Source: Saprospiraceae bacterium (lineage in GTDB: Bacteria; Bacteroidota; Bacteroidia; Chitinophagales; Saprospiraceae). From it: a stretch of DNA of 10,740 bases. Location: assembly GCA_029262975.1 (NCBI GenBank), contig JAJCYJ010000436.1:1-10740 (forward strand), written 5' to 3'. The position numbers and the translations under genes were made by a program. This document shows, piece after piece, positions 1-5,789 of this stretch (positions are counted from its first letter, which is position 1; each line of letters begins with the position of its first letter). The notes below the pieces were generated by a model that searched no databases, was not told where the DNA came from, and worked only from the letters and a program-made list of their open reading frames with translations.

Positions 1-248
1 TCAATCGCTTGGTTGATTGGATAGACCGCTTCCGCAAGGATATACTCATCGATAAGTTTTGATTTTCTGCGGCCTCTAAAATATTTTTCCTTTAATACCA
101 GATGGACGCTTTCGATATATTGATCCGACTGCGAAGAGATAGTATAGCTTCCTTCGATACGGCTATTGCTTAAAGTGAAGGTTTCAGGCATAGATAGTTG
201 TATTTTTACCCCTTCAATTCCCAACCAGTCTTTTACTTTTTTTATCAT
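1..248 (-). CDS. Spo0M-like (arrestin-fold) protein, N-terminal part
   Basis: Partial gene: the frame opens at ATG 248-246 and stays open to the left edge, giving 82 complete codons and no stop. The visible N-terminus has the features of the Spo0M/sporulation-control family: a short basic start, a W-L-G-I-E-G-V-K-I segment at about residues 8-16, a beta-rich 'P-E-T-F' strand, an I-E-G-S-Y-T-I strand, and then V-H-L-V-L-K-E-K-Y-F-R-G-R with a following K-L-I-D-E-Y-I-L. In Bacillus subtilis Spo0M is a cytosolic arrestin-like beta-sandwich protein with roles in sporulation control and cytokinesis. Bacteroidota do not sporulate, so its role here is unknown. Upstream lie direct repeats with 11-bp spacing (303-324 and 361-382). 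The family call is from recalled sequence pattern and covers only about a third of the expected length. It could also be another arrestin-like beta-sandwich protein. Confidence 0.6.
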   Translation of the reverse strand, partial: MIKKVKDWLGIEGVKIQLSMPETFTLSNSRIEGSYTISSQSDQYIESVHLVLKEKYFRGRRKSKLIDEYILAEAVYPINQAI

Positions 249-302
249 AGATTAGAAAGGTAAAATGTTCTTATGACATCCTGTGCATCTAAATGATAAA
301 TC

Positions 303-324
303 TAGACTTATGATAGACTTATGA
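303..324. repeat. Perfect 11-bp tandem duplication
   Basis: TAGACTTATGA occurs twice head to tail (303-313 and 314-324). The core CTTATGA appears a third time at 270-276. The repeats lie 55-76 bases upstream of the Spo0M-like start codon. Direct repeats one helical turn apart are the usual geometry of sites for OmpR/PhoB-type response regulators, but no such regulator is in the window. Regulatory meaning is inference. Confidence 0.6.
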
Positions 325-360
325 GATATAAAGGTCGATAGTTCGGTAATTATTTAATAA

Positions 361-379
361 GATGAAGTCCTGATGAAGT
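361..379. repeat. Direct repeat GATGAAGT with 11-bp spacing
   Basis: GATGAAGT at 361-368 recurs at 372-379, again at an 11-bp period, with a different sequence from the duplication at 303-324. It is 113-131 bases upstream of the Spo0M-like start. It may be part of a regulatory region; this is not shown by the sequence alone. Confidence 0.4.
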
Positions 380-830
380 ATATGAGAATTGTCATTTTAT
401 TCTGATAGGCTGACGTTCAGATTTTCGTTTTTTGAGTCGCCACCATTTTTGCACCCTTGAACTGCGATCAGCGTACTAACAAAAATGCCGCCAACTCCTT
501 TCAATTGTCTTGTTTTCACGAGGGGCTCACTTCGTTCTTCCCCTGTCTACAAAGCTCTGACAACTAGGGTGTCATTCTTTCGCGAAGAAATGAATTGCTC
601 CCTTCTGATAAATGACATGCTTTATTGACCGTGACCGACTGATCCTGCCATCATATTCTTGGAAAACTATGGATGGGAATATAAATAAAAGCAACCCTAA
701 GAATAGTCTGAGAGTTGCCCATAAATCACGGAGATAGTACGTTAAAGGTAATGCCCGAAAACCAATGTCATTCTACGTGATTGTTAAAAAAGTTTCTTAG
801 CATTTTTTTAGAATGTGACTTCTCAATTTA

Positions 831-870
831 TAGAAGATTCCAGGAAGAAATAATCTTCCTGGATCTTCTA
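831..870. repeat. Long, nearly perfect inverted repeat (hairpin)
   Basis: The left arm 831-848 and the right arm 854-870 form 17 base pairs with one bulged T (838 or 839) and a five-base loop AATAA. The core arm CCAGGAAGA pairs with TCTTCCTGG. No T-run follows on either strand, so it is not a standard intrinsic terminator. It lies far from any confident stop codon. It could be the folded part of a small RNA, an attenuator, or a recombination or transposition site. Confidence 0.65.
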
Positions 871-996
871 ACATCAAGTACATACGGAATCGGGGAAAAC
901 CGCAGACCTTCATATTTTTATCATGTAGCTATATTCTTGGGGCCTTCATTGAGTATTCTCTCGAACGTAAGATTTTAGCTGTAGGGTTGACAGTGA

Positions 997-1245
997 TCAT
1001 TTGTTGGAATATTTATCTATAACATTTTTATAGACGATTTTGCAAGCTCTTAGAATACTTCCTAAAACAGCTGGATTATTTACTTTACCTGCAACTGCAT
1101 TTCGGTAGGTATGATAAGCAACACCTGCTTCCGCTGAAATTACTTTTCCTTTACCGTTAATGACAGATTTGATGGCTTTGTATTGATTGAGAAAATCCTC
1201 CTTATGTACTATCTTATATTCGATGATATCATCCATAGTTTTCAA
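997..1245 (-). CDS. Small HTH-like putative DNA-binding protein
   Basis: 82 codons from ATG 1245-1243; an in-frame second ATG at 1236 would give 79 residues. There is no signal peptide or membrane segment and the protein is rich in lysine. Residues 32-70 read like a helix-turn-helix: K-G-K-V-I-S-A-E-A-G-V-A, a turn, then Y-H-T-Y-R-N-A-V-A-G-K as a recognition helix, then N-N-P-A-V-L and a following helix. The order 'R-x-A-x-x-G-K-x-x-N-P' is common in small Cro/XRE-like proteins of Bacteroidota. The gene is divergent from the XRE-like gene that starts at 1633, and the AT-rich interval between them holds a hairpin and an operator-like array. The pair suggests mutual or self regulation, by analogy with Cro/CI switches. 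I do not recognise a named family. Function as a transcription factor is inference. Confidence 0.5.
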   Translation of the reverse strand: MKTMDDIIEYKIVHKEDFLNQYKAIKSVINGKGKVISAEAGVAYHTYRNAVAGKVNNPAVLGSILRACKIVYKNVIDKYSNK

Positions 1246-1340
1246 ATGAATGTATATAATTTTAAAAAAATGTGAAAATAAATAAATATTTTTAATTACC
1301 TAAATATTAAAGTACAACAAATAGTTAATGATTTTCAACT

Positions 1341-1382
1341 GTGAAATAAGGGTCGAAGACGGTCATCTCCGACCCTTTTCAC
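1341..1382. repeat. Stable hairpin, possible terminator or leader structure
   Basis: Arms 1341-1355 and 1370-1382 pair over 13 bp: GTGAA with TTCAC, then AAGGGTCG with CGACCCTT. There is a two-base bulge at 1346-1347. The 14-base loop can add three more pairs (1357-1359 with 1366-1368) after one mismatch. On the plus strand the inner stem runs into TTTT; on the minus strand into TTATTT. It could therefore work as a weak terminator in either direction, but no gene ends next to it. Confidence 0.55.
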
Positions 1383-1551
1383 TGCATCTACCAAAAAAAA
1401 ATTATAATCAATTTTGTCTAATCCTCTTCTGGATAATACCAAGGAAAAAATTTCATTGATTGAATCTTGAAGTTGTAAGTAACTTTATCTTTTAAGCCTC
1501 CTAAATTCTATCTTTCCGTAATAATATTAAATAATAGCATGAAATTATAAG

Positions 1552-1593
1552 ATAATCCTGATTATTATGATATATTATCATAATATTATGATA
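1552..1593. promoter_or_regulatory. Three-half-site operator-like array
   Basis: The 9-bp word ATTATGATA occurs at 1564-1572, inverted at 1576-1584, and again direct at 1585-1593. The first two form a perfect inverted repeat with a 3-base spacer, extending to 10-bp arms. The last two form a perfect 18-bp palindrome. A further inverted repeat, ATAATC-CT-GATTAT, abuts them at 1552-1565. The array sits 40-81 bases before the ATG of the XRE-like gene, beside its likely promoter. It is best read as a binding site for one of the two flanking regulators, probably for autoregulation. Random AT-richness is the alternative, but two overlapping perfect dyads sharing one half-site are unlikely by chance. 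Confidence 0.55.
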
Positions 1594-1632
1594 TTATAGC
1601 CTAATTTGTATTTAGTCTTAATAAATAAAAGA

Positions 1633-2058
1633 ATGCCAACAGATCAAGTTAGAAAGCGTTTTTCGATTTTACTCAAAGAAATGCATCGGAAATACGGACA
1701 TGAAATGAGTTCAACTGACTATTATAACAGCTTGCAAAATTTGCGTCAAGAGTCAGTAAGTAAAATAGCCAATAACAAGCAAGCGATAAAAGATGCTATG
1801 ATACTTGAACTGCTTGAAATAGATTCAGATATTTCAACGGACTGGATATTTACAGGGATAGGAGCTATGTTCAAGTCATTGAACAAGGCGAGTCTGCTAT
1901 CTGAAGATATGGAGACATATAGTGAAAGAGTAAAAAGACTAGAGGCAAAAGTTGATAAAATGGAATCTCTATTAGAGGAGACGCTACAGTTAACGCGTCT
2001 GGATTTAATCAATAGAGGATTACTTGGAAAGTCAAAAAACCCAGCGACTAGCGACTAA
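1633..2058 (+). CDS. XRE/phage-repressor-like regulator with coiled-coil tail
   Basis: I chose ATG 1633 (141 residues). A TTG at 1606 would add nine residues, but it overlaps the possible -7 element. Residues 35-80 follow the pattern of Bacteroidota XRE-type repressors: a helix R-Q-E-S-V-S-K-I, a lysine/asparagine turn, a second helix, and the ending D-I-S-T-D-W-I-F-T-G-I-G-A-M-F. That ending matches the 'D-I-N-P-E-W-L-L-T-G-E-G-E-M' motif closing the HTH domain in this group. Residues about 88-122 form a charged coiled coil with heptad spacing, likely for oligomerisation. The N-terminal helices before residue 35 are longer and more divergent than usual. A multi-dyad array just upstream suggests self-regulation. 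The stop codon overlaps the stop of the convergent haloperoxidase gene. It is probably a cytosolic transcription factor; target genes are unknown. Confidence 0.65.
   Translation: MPTDQVRKRFSILLKEMHRKYGHEMSSTDYYNSLQNLRQESVSKIANNKQAIKDAMILELLEIDSDISTDWIFTGIGAMFKSLNKASLLSEDMETYSERVKRLEAKVDKMESLLEETLQLTRLDLINRGLLGKSKNPATSD
2043..2056. repeat. 7-bp tandem duplication over the overlapping stop codons
   Basis: AGCGACT occurs twice in direct succession (2043-2049, 2050-2056) at the point where the two convergent genes end. The minus-strand stop TAG (2057-2055) and the plus-strand stop TAA (2056-2058) overlap here. Confidence 0.6.
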
Positions 2059-4178
2059 TTACAACCAATTTGTGCAGTAGTGAATAGACTGTTAAGTTCA
2101 ATATTAAAACCCGGATTTAGGTTGATTTCGCCTAACGTATTAAATTTTACCACTGACCCATTTTCTATCCTGCCGGAAGAATTTATAATATGTTTAGCCA
2201 TGTAAGTGCCAGCTGGAATCGGATCAACATTAACATTTATCGTGCCTTCGCATATTGTACCAGCAATGAATTCTTTTGCCTTTAAAAAGGCGTCAACTCC
2301 GACTTCTATTCCCATTAATCTGCCTGGAATATCATCTACCGGAGGATGAATACCTCCCCAGATTCTCGATAAGCTGCATTGATCAGAGGCATCTCTATAG
2401 GTTGCCCATTGCAACTTGATGGTCTCACTGGGTCCCTCCTCAAAAACAAGAAAGTCATTTTGTGGGGCTACGAATTCACCCATACCACCAGGAAAAAATG
2501 GATCCCCTGTCAACATAGTCATAACTTCTGCAGCCGCTCTAGAAAATGTCGAATGACCTGAGACATATCCTGCAAATGGAGGAGTGACAAAAGTGGGACG
2601 CTGATATGGAAACCAATTCTCCGCGAGGATCCAAGCTACACCTGCTTGATCCGTATCTGGATCTACGATGAATTCAGGTCCCTTCCAGGCGAAAAACTTT
2701 ATTTTACCTGCGTTGATATTTCCCGGGCCAGCCAATGGATCTCCCGGTTTTACAACTTCAATAAATCCAGGAATAATCGGAACTCCGGCTATATGATAAG
2801 AGGTTCCTTGTGGTTCAGAGCTTTGGCCAAATTCTGCCATTGCTCTCAGCGCTGAGACAGGTCTTATATAATCATACCATCCCTTACAGCCCCAGGAAGT
2901 AACAGCTGCATCATGCATGGCTCCAGCCAATGTAAAATAGGCCTTAACATCCCATTCCAGGTCATCCAGTATCTCTCCTTTGCCTTCGTATTGTTTTAAA
3001 AGCAATTCATTATCAGATACATAATTTAATAGCGTAAACCAATGACCAGGAGGTGTCTCTGAATCTGGGCCATCTGCCCAAAATTCTGCTAATACCCTTG
3101 TGTAATCTCCACGATGAACAATTTGAGGAGTATAGGGTATGCCTGTGGTTGGATTTATTGGATGACCAATACTCGGGTCCCCTCCATCAACACTATTATA
3201 AAATTCCTTCATGCCAGCTACAGTAGTAGGATAAGACTGTATATTTCCAATACTCGCTGGCGATATATCCCACATGACATGATCGGATGTATCCAGATGA
3301 CTAGACCATTGAGAAACGAGTGAAAAAGCCCATTTATAGTCATCGGATGTTCCCGCTCCGTTTAAAGTATCAATGTAAGGAGGTGGACCAGGATCGTGAA
3401 ATACTTCATACTCAAAGCCATCCCTCAAATAAGTGGTTTTATCGTCGTCTTTTAATGCGAATGCAGAGACCTGACCCCATTCCGGGCTGAGAAATTCAGG
3501 AGTGCTTAAAGGTATAATATTACCGCTTTGGTCTATAAATACTTCGAGTGTCAATGGTTGCCATCGATTGAGGTCATCTATATCCGGATTTCCTGGAGTT
3601 TCCATAACCATAGGATCATTAACTGGTACATAGTGCGTATTTCCATAATCTATCTGTTCATTACCATAATCTTGTAACCCAAAAGCAATTAACTCCTGAC
3701 CAATATAATTACCTACAGCTGCTGCAGATCCGCCTGAATAGTCGGTCGATGTCACATTAATATTATAGCCTTTAGAACTCATAAATGTATCGTACAATGG
3801 AAACATGATTATAGCTGCATCTGAGTTCATAAACCTATGACGCAAAAGACGGTATATGGCGAAACTCATCGCTTCTTCTCTTGCACCTTCAATATCTATG
3901 GGGATCGGGATTCCATCCCACTTGCAATAATAGGAATCTACTGTATTGCCAAGCAGAAACGGTACTGATTGATCATCATATACTGCCCACGCATCATACA
4001 ATGCAATCGAAGCATGCCACAAATTTCGAGCATGAACAGTAGGCCGAGCTAAATCTTTCCTTATAGATTCAAGCAGTAGTTCATTCCATTCTCTTGCAAC
4101 AGAATGTTGAGCATTCAATGCTTGAAAAATAAAGATCAAAGCAAGCGATAGGAATAGTTTTTTTATTATACCCTTCAT
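2055..4178 (-). CDS. Secreted vanadium-dependent haloperoxidase (PAP2 superfamily)
   Basis: 707 residues from ATG 4178. An N-terminal signal peptide (K-rich start, hydrophobic stretch to about residue 22, probable cleavage after L-N-A-Q) points to export. The catalytic PAP2 signature is complete: K432-x6-R439-P440, then S540-G541-H542, then S604-R605-x5-H611-x3-D615. These are the vanadate/phosphate ligands, and H611 would bind vanadium. The spacing equals that of fungal vanadium chloroperoxidase (K353/R360, S402-G403-H404, R490/H496), and W429 and F535 fall where that enzyme has W350 and F397. Residues about 655-707 form a C-terminal beta domain (A-G-T-Y-M-A-K, then I-N-L-N-P-G-F, ending near the final cysteine), like the '3-coathanger stack' domain of secreted Bacteroidota proteins. 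Known relatives oxidise halides with hydrogen peroxide. Which halide, or a phosphatase activity instead, cannot be decided here. The gene is convergent with the XRE-like gene, and 204 bases separate it from the adenosyltransferase upstream. Confidence 0.88.
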   Translation of the reverse strand: MKGIIKKLFLSLALIFIFQALNAQHSVAREWNELLLESIRKDLARPTVHARNLWHASIALYDAWAVYDDQSVPFLLGNTVDSYYCKWDGIPIPIDIEGAREEAMSFAIYRLLRHRFMNSDAAIIMFPLYDTFMSSKGYNINVTSTDYSGGSAAAVGNYIGQELIAFGLQDYGNEQIDYGNTHYVPVNDPMVMETPGNPDIDDLNRWQPLTLEVFIDQSGNIIPLSTPEFLSPEWGQVSAFALKDDDKTTYLRDGFEYEVFHDPGPPPYIDTLNGAGTSDDYKWAFSLVSQWSSHLDTSDHVMWDISPASIGNIQSYPTTVAGMKEFYNSVDGGDPSIGHPINPTTGIPYTPQIVHRGDYTRVLAEFWADGPDSETPPGHWFTLLNYVSDNELLLKQYEGKGEILDDLEWDVKAYFTLAGAMHDAAVTSWGCKGWYDYIRPVSALRAMAEFGQSSEPQGTSYHIAGVPIIPGFIEVVKPGDPLAGPGNINAGKIKFFAWKGPEFIVDPDTDQAGVAWILAENWFPYQRPTFVTPPFAGYVSGHSTFSRAAAEVMTMLTGDPFFPGGMGEFVAPQNDFLVFEEGPSETIKLQWATYRDASDQCSLSRIWGGIHPPVDDIPGRLMGIEVGVDAFLKAKEFIAGTICEGTINVNVDPIPAGTYMAKHIINSSGRIENGSVVKFNTLGEINLNPGFNIELNSLFTTAQIGCN

Positions 4179-4382
4179 AAAATAGATAATCTACTTTTGT
4201 CAATTACCATACATTATACAATAATATGGAATTCCTCTTACCTAAAGAACTGTTGAATTATTCTTATTAATACGACCAGGTAAATGCTTCAGAATATCTG
4301 CAGAAGAATGCAGCGTATATTTTTATATTAATGGAAATAGATCAACAATTTACTCTAAATCGAGTATGCATTGCAATTCCAT
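4179..4382. other. Intergenic region upstream of the haloperoxidase gene
   Basis: 204 AT-rich bases between the adenosyltransferase stop and the haloperoxidase start, both on the minus strand. Two weak 5-bp-arm hairpins are present but none with a T-run, so no terminator can be named. No TAnnTTTG element points toward the haloperoxidase gene. TACTTTTG at 4192-4199 matches that motif only on the plus strand, facing away from it. Confidence 0.5.
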
Positions 4383-4937
4383 TTAATATTTAGTTCTTAT
4401 TTGGTTATCCCATTTCTGTTCTGGCAAGTCTGCCAGAACATGACAATATCTGGCAAGCACAAAAAAATAGTCTGAAAGTCTATTTAGATAAATGACTATT
4501 TGAGTCGTTTCGATATGTTCAGAAATTTGTATAACTCTCCGTTCAGCTCTCCTGCATACAGTCCTGCAAATATGAGCTTTCGTTATGGCCGCATTGCCAG
4601 ACGGCAGAATAAACGCGGTCATTTTTGTTAAGCTCTTATTTAGTAGGTCCATCCGTTGTTCGAGATAGGTGATATCTATCCCTTCAAGTGTAGGATAGTC
4701 AGCGATGTCAGCGTCGTCTCTGGCCAACAATGATCCAATGTTGAAAAGAATATTTTGGACGTAATTTAAATCTTGAAGCAGTATAGGATCATCTAAGACT
4801 GTGATTAAATCACCGACGAAAGAATTGAGTTCATCAACAGATCCATAAGCTTCGATAAGGCCAGCAGCCTTCGAAACCCTTCTGCCACTTACAAGTGAAG
4901 TCTCTCCCTTGTCGCCTGTTTTTGTATAAATCTTCAA
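4383..4937 (-). CDS. PduO-type ATP:cob(I)alamin adenosyltransferase
   Basis: 184 residues. The enzyme transfers the adenosyl group of ATP to cob(I)alamin to make coenzyme B12, in the cytosol. The start is TTG 4937-4935, chosen because the family begins with M-K-I-Y-T-K-T-G-D-K-G and the codon directly abuts the upstream stop. The ATP-binding N-terminus is at residues 5-15. A-Y-G-S-V-D-E-L-N-S lies at 30-39 and F-I-L-P-S-G at 109-114 (usually F-I-L-P-G-G, a conservative change). R-T-V-C-R-R-A-E-R-R is at 125-134 and L-N-R-L-S-D-Y-F-F-V-L-A-R at 151-163. Length is typical of the family and near that of human MMAB. TAA of the ABC ATPase gene and TTG of this one are adjacent with no gap, which points to translational coupling. 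The symbols pduO and mmaB are both used for this family; neither is assigned here. Confidence 0.92.
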   Translation of the reverse strand: MKIYTKTGDKGETSLVSGRRVSKAAGLIEAYGSVDELNSFVGDLITVLDDPILLQDLNYVQNILFNIGSLLARDDADIADYPTLEGIDITYLEQRMDLLNKSLTKMTAFILPSGNAAITKAHICRTVCRRAERRVIQISEHIETTQIVIYLNRLSDYFFVLARYCHVLADLPEQKWDNQIRTKY

Positions 4938-5669
4938 TTATACTTGATTGTATTTATGAGTCGGATCACTGGCTTTTATTATTTGTGTATTAAGTTCATC
5001 AGATTCAACAAGCCCATCCCTTAATTTAATAATTCGACTGGCATGGTCTGCAATATCTGGTTCGTGTGTCACGAGGATAATAGTATTTCCTAATTCATGT
5101 ATTCTTTCAAAAATAGACATTATTTCGATTGAAGTTTTCGTGTCGAGATTGCCCGTTGGTTCATCTGCCAATATGATGGCGGGATTATTGACAATAGCAC
5201 GCGCTATAGCTACTCTCTGTCTTTGACCGCCAGATAATTCGTTTGGCTTATGTTCCATCCTATCGGACAACCCAACTTTTAGAAGGGCTTCTTCGGCCAT
5301 TTCTTCTCTGACCGATTTACTTTTACCCCCATATACAAGCGGGAGGGATACATTTTCTAAGGCAGAAAGTCGGGGCAGTAGGTTGAAGGTCTGAAAGACA
5401 AAGCCAATTTCTTTATTTCTGATATCTGCTAATTCGTCATCATCCATTCGGCTTACGTCTGCCCCATTCAGAATATAGGTCCCGGATGTGGGTGTATCAA
5501 GACACCCCAGCAAATTCATAAGAGTAGATTTGCCAGATCCTGAGGGACCCATAAGTGCTACATATTCATTTTTATCGATAGATATGGTGATCGACTTTAA
5601 GGCCCTAACGGTCATGGTACCCATGAGATATGTCTTGGCGATATCAGTAGTTTGTATCATTGAATTCAT
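4938..5669 (-). CDS. ABC transporter ATPase, MacB/LolD type
   Basis: 243 residues from ATG 5669; a second ATG at residue 4 (5660) is possible. All motifs of an ABC ATPase are intact: Walker A G-P-S-G-S-G-K-S-T at 41-49, Q-loop Q93, signature L-S-G-G-Q at 145-149, Walker B I-I-L-A-D-E at 165-170, D-loop N-L-D-T, and H-loop H202. The D-T-P-T-S-G and F-Q-T-F-N-L-L-P segments are typical of the MacB/LolD/FtsE group, whose ATPases work with FtsX-like permeases in mechanotransmission, lipoprotein release or export rather than ordinary uptake. No permease gene lies beside it. It sits 120 bases downstream of gatC and directly upstream of the cobalamin adenosyltransferase, so the partner permease is probably encoded elsewhere. 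The substrate cannot be told. Confidence 0.93.
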   Translation of the reverse strand: MNSMIQTTDIAKTYLMGTMTVRALKSITISIDKNEYVALMGPSGSGKSTLMNLLGCLDTPTSGTYILNGADVSRMDDDELADIRNKEIGFVFQTFNLLPRLSALENVSLPLVYGGKSKSVREEMAEEALLKVGLSDRMEHKPNELSGGQRQRVAIARAIVNNPAIILADEPTGNLDTKTSIEIMSIFERIHELGNTIILVTHEPDIADHASRIIKLRDGLVESDELNTQIIKASDPTHKYNQV

Positions 5670-5789
5670 ATAAATATATTAGAGTTGAGCCAGCTTTTTC
5701 TTTTCTTGAAATTACAGGTGTGATTCAGATTTTGTGATTATTTGAATATTACATGTTGATCTTGATTAATCATCATTTTTATTTGTCAA

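Larger units (their letters stand above)
249..996. other. Gene-poor interval with repeats and a long hairpin
   Basis: About 750 bases without a convincing gene. It contains an 11-bp tandem duplication at 303-324, a second pair of direct repeats with 11-bp spacing at 361-382, a possible 40-codon lipoprotein frame on the minus strand (519-397), an imperfect palindrome TTCTTTCGCGAAGAA at 575-589, and a long hairpin at 831-870. A 65-codon frame with a TTG start on the plus strand (781-978) crosses the hairpin and resembles no protein I know, so I did not call it. I see no tRNA, rRNA or insertion-sequence end. The interval could hold the promoter of the Spo0M-like gene, a small RNA, or decayed mobile DNA. 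Confidence 0.6.
1246..1632. other. AT-rich intergenic regulatory region between divergent regulators
   Basis: About 390 bases of very AT-rich DNA between two divergent small regulator genes. It contains a stable hairpin at 1341-1382 and a cluster of inverted repeats at 1552-1593. A near match to the Bacteroidota -7 element, TAATTTG (TAnTTTG, one base short of TAnnTTTG), lies at 1602-1608, just after the repeat cluster and 24 bases before the ATG of the plus-strand gene. No clear promoter element is visible for the minus-strand gene. No other gene is seen. Confidence 0.55.

Noticed and set aside
575..589. Imperfect palindrome TTCTTTCGCGAAGAA
   Set aside because: Short, with one unpaired base and no gene start or T-run nearby; noted in the interval description only.
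781..978. 65-codon frame with TTG start on the plus strand
   Set aside because: It crosses the long hairpin at 831-870, resembles no known protein, and has no promoter or neighbour support.
1606..1632. Upstream TTG start for the XRE-like gene
   Set aside because: The TTG is part of a possible -7 element (TAATTTG), and the ATG at 1633 is the better start.
1746..2012. 88-codon frame antisense to the XRE-like gene
   Set aside because: Serine- and isoleucine-rich translation typical of an antisense shadow; the sense frame has recognisable repressor motifs.
2379..3323. Several 60-70 codon frames on the plus strand inside the haloperoxidase gene
   Set aside because: They are antisense to a gene with complete catalytic motifs and carry no family features.
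4192..4199. TACTTTTG, a perfect TAnnTTTG match on the plus strand
   Set aside because: It points into the 3' ends of minus-strand genes and no plus-strand gene follows, so it is probably chance in AT-rich DNA.
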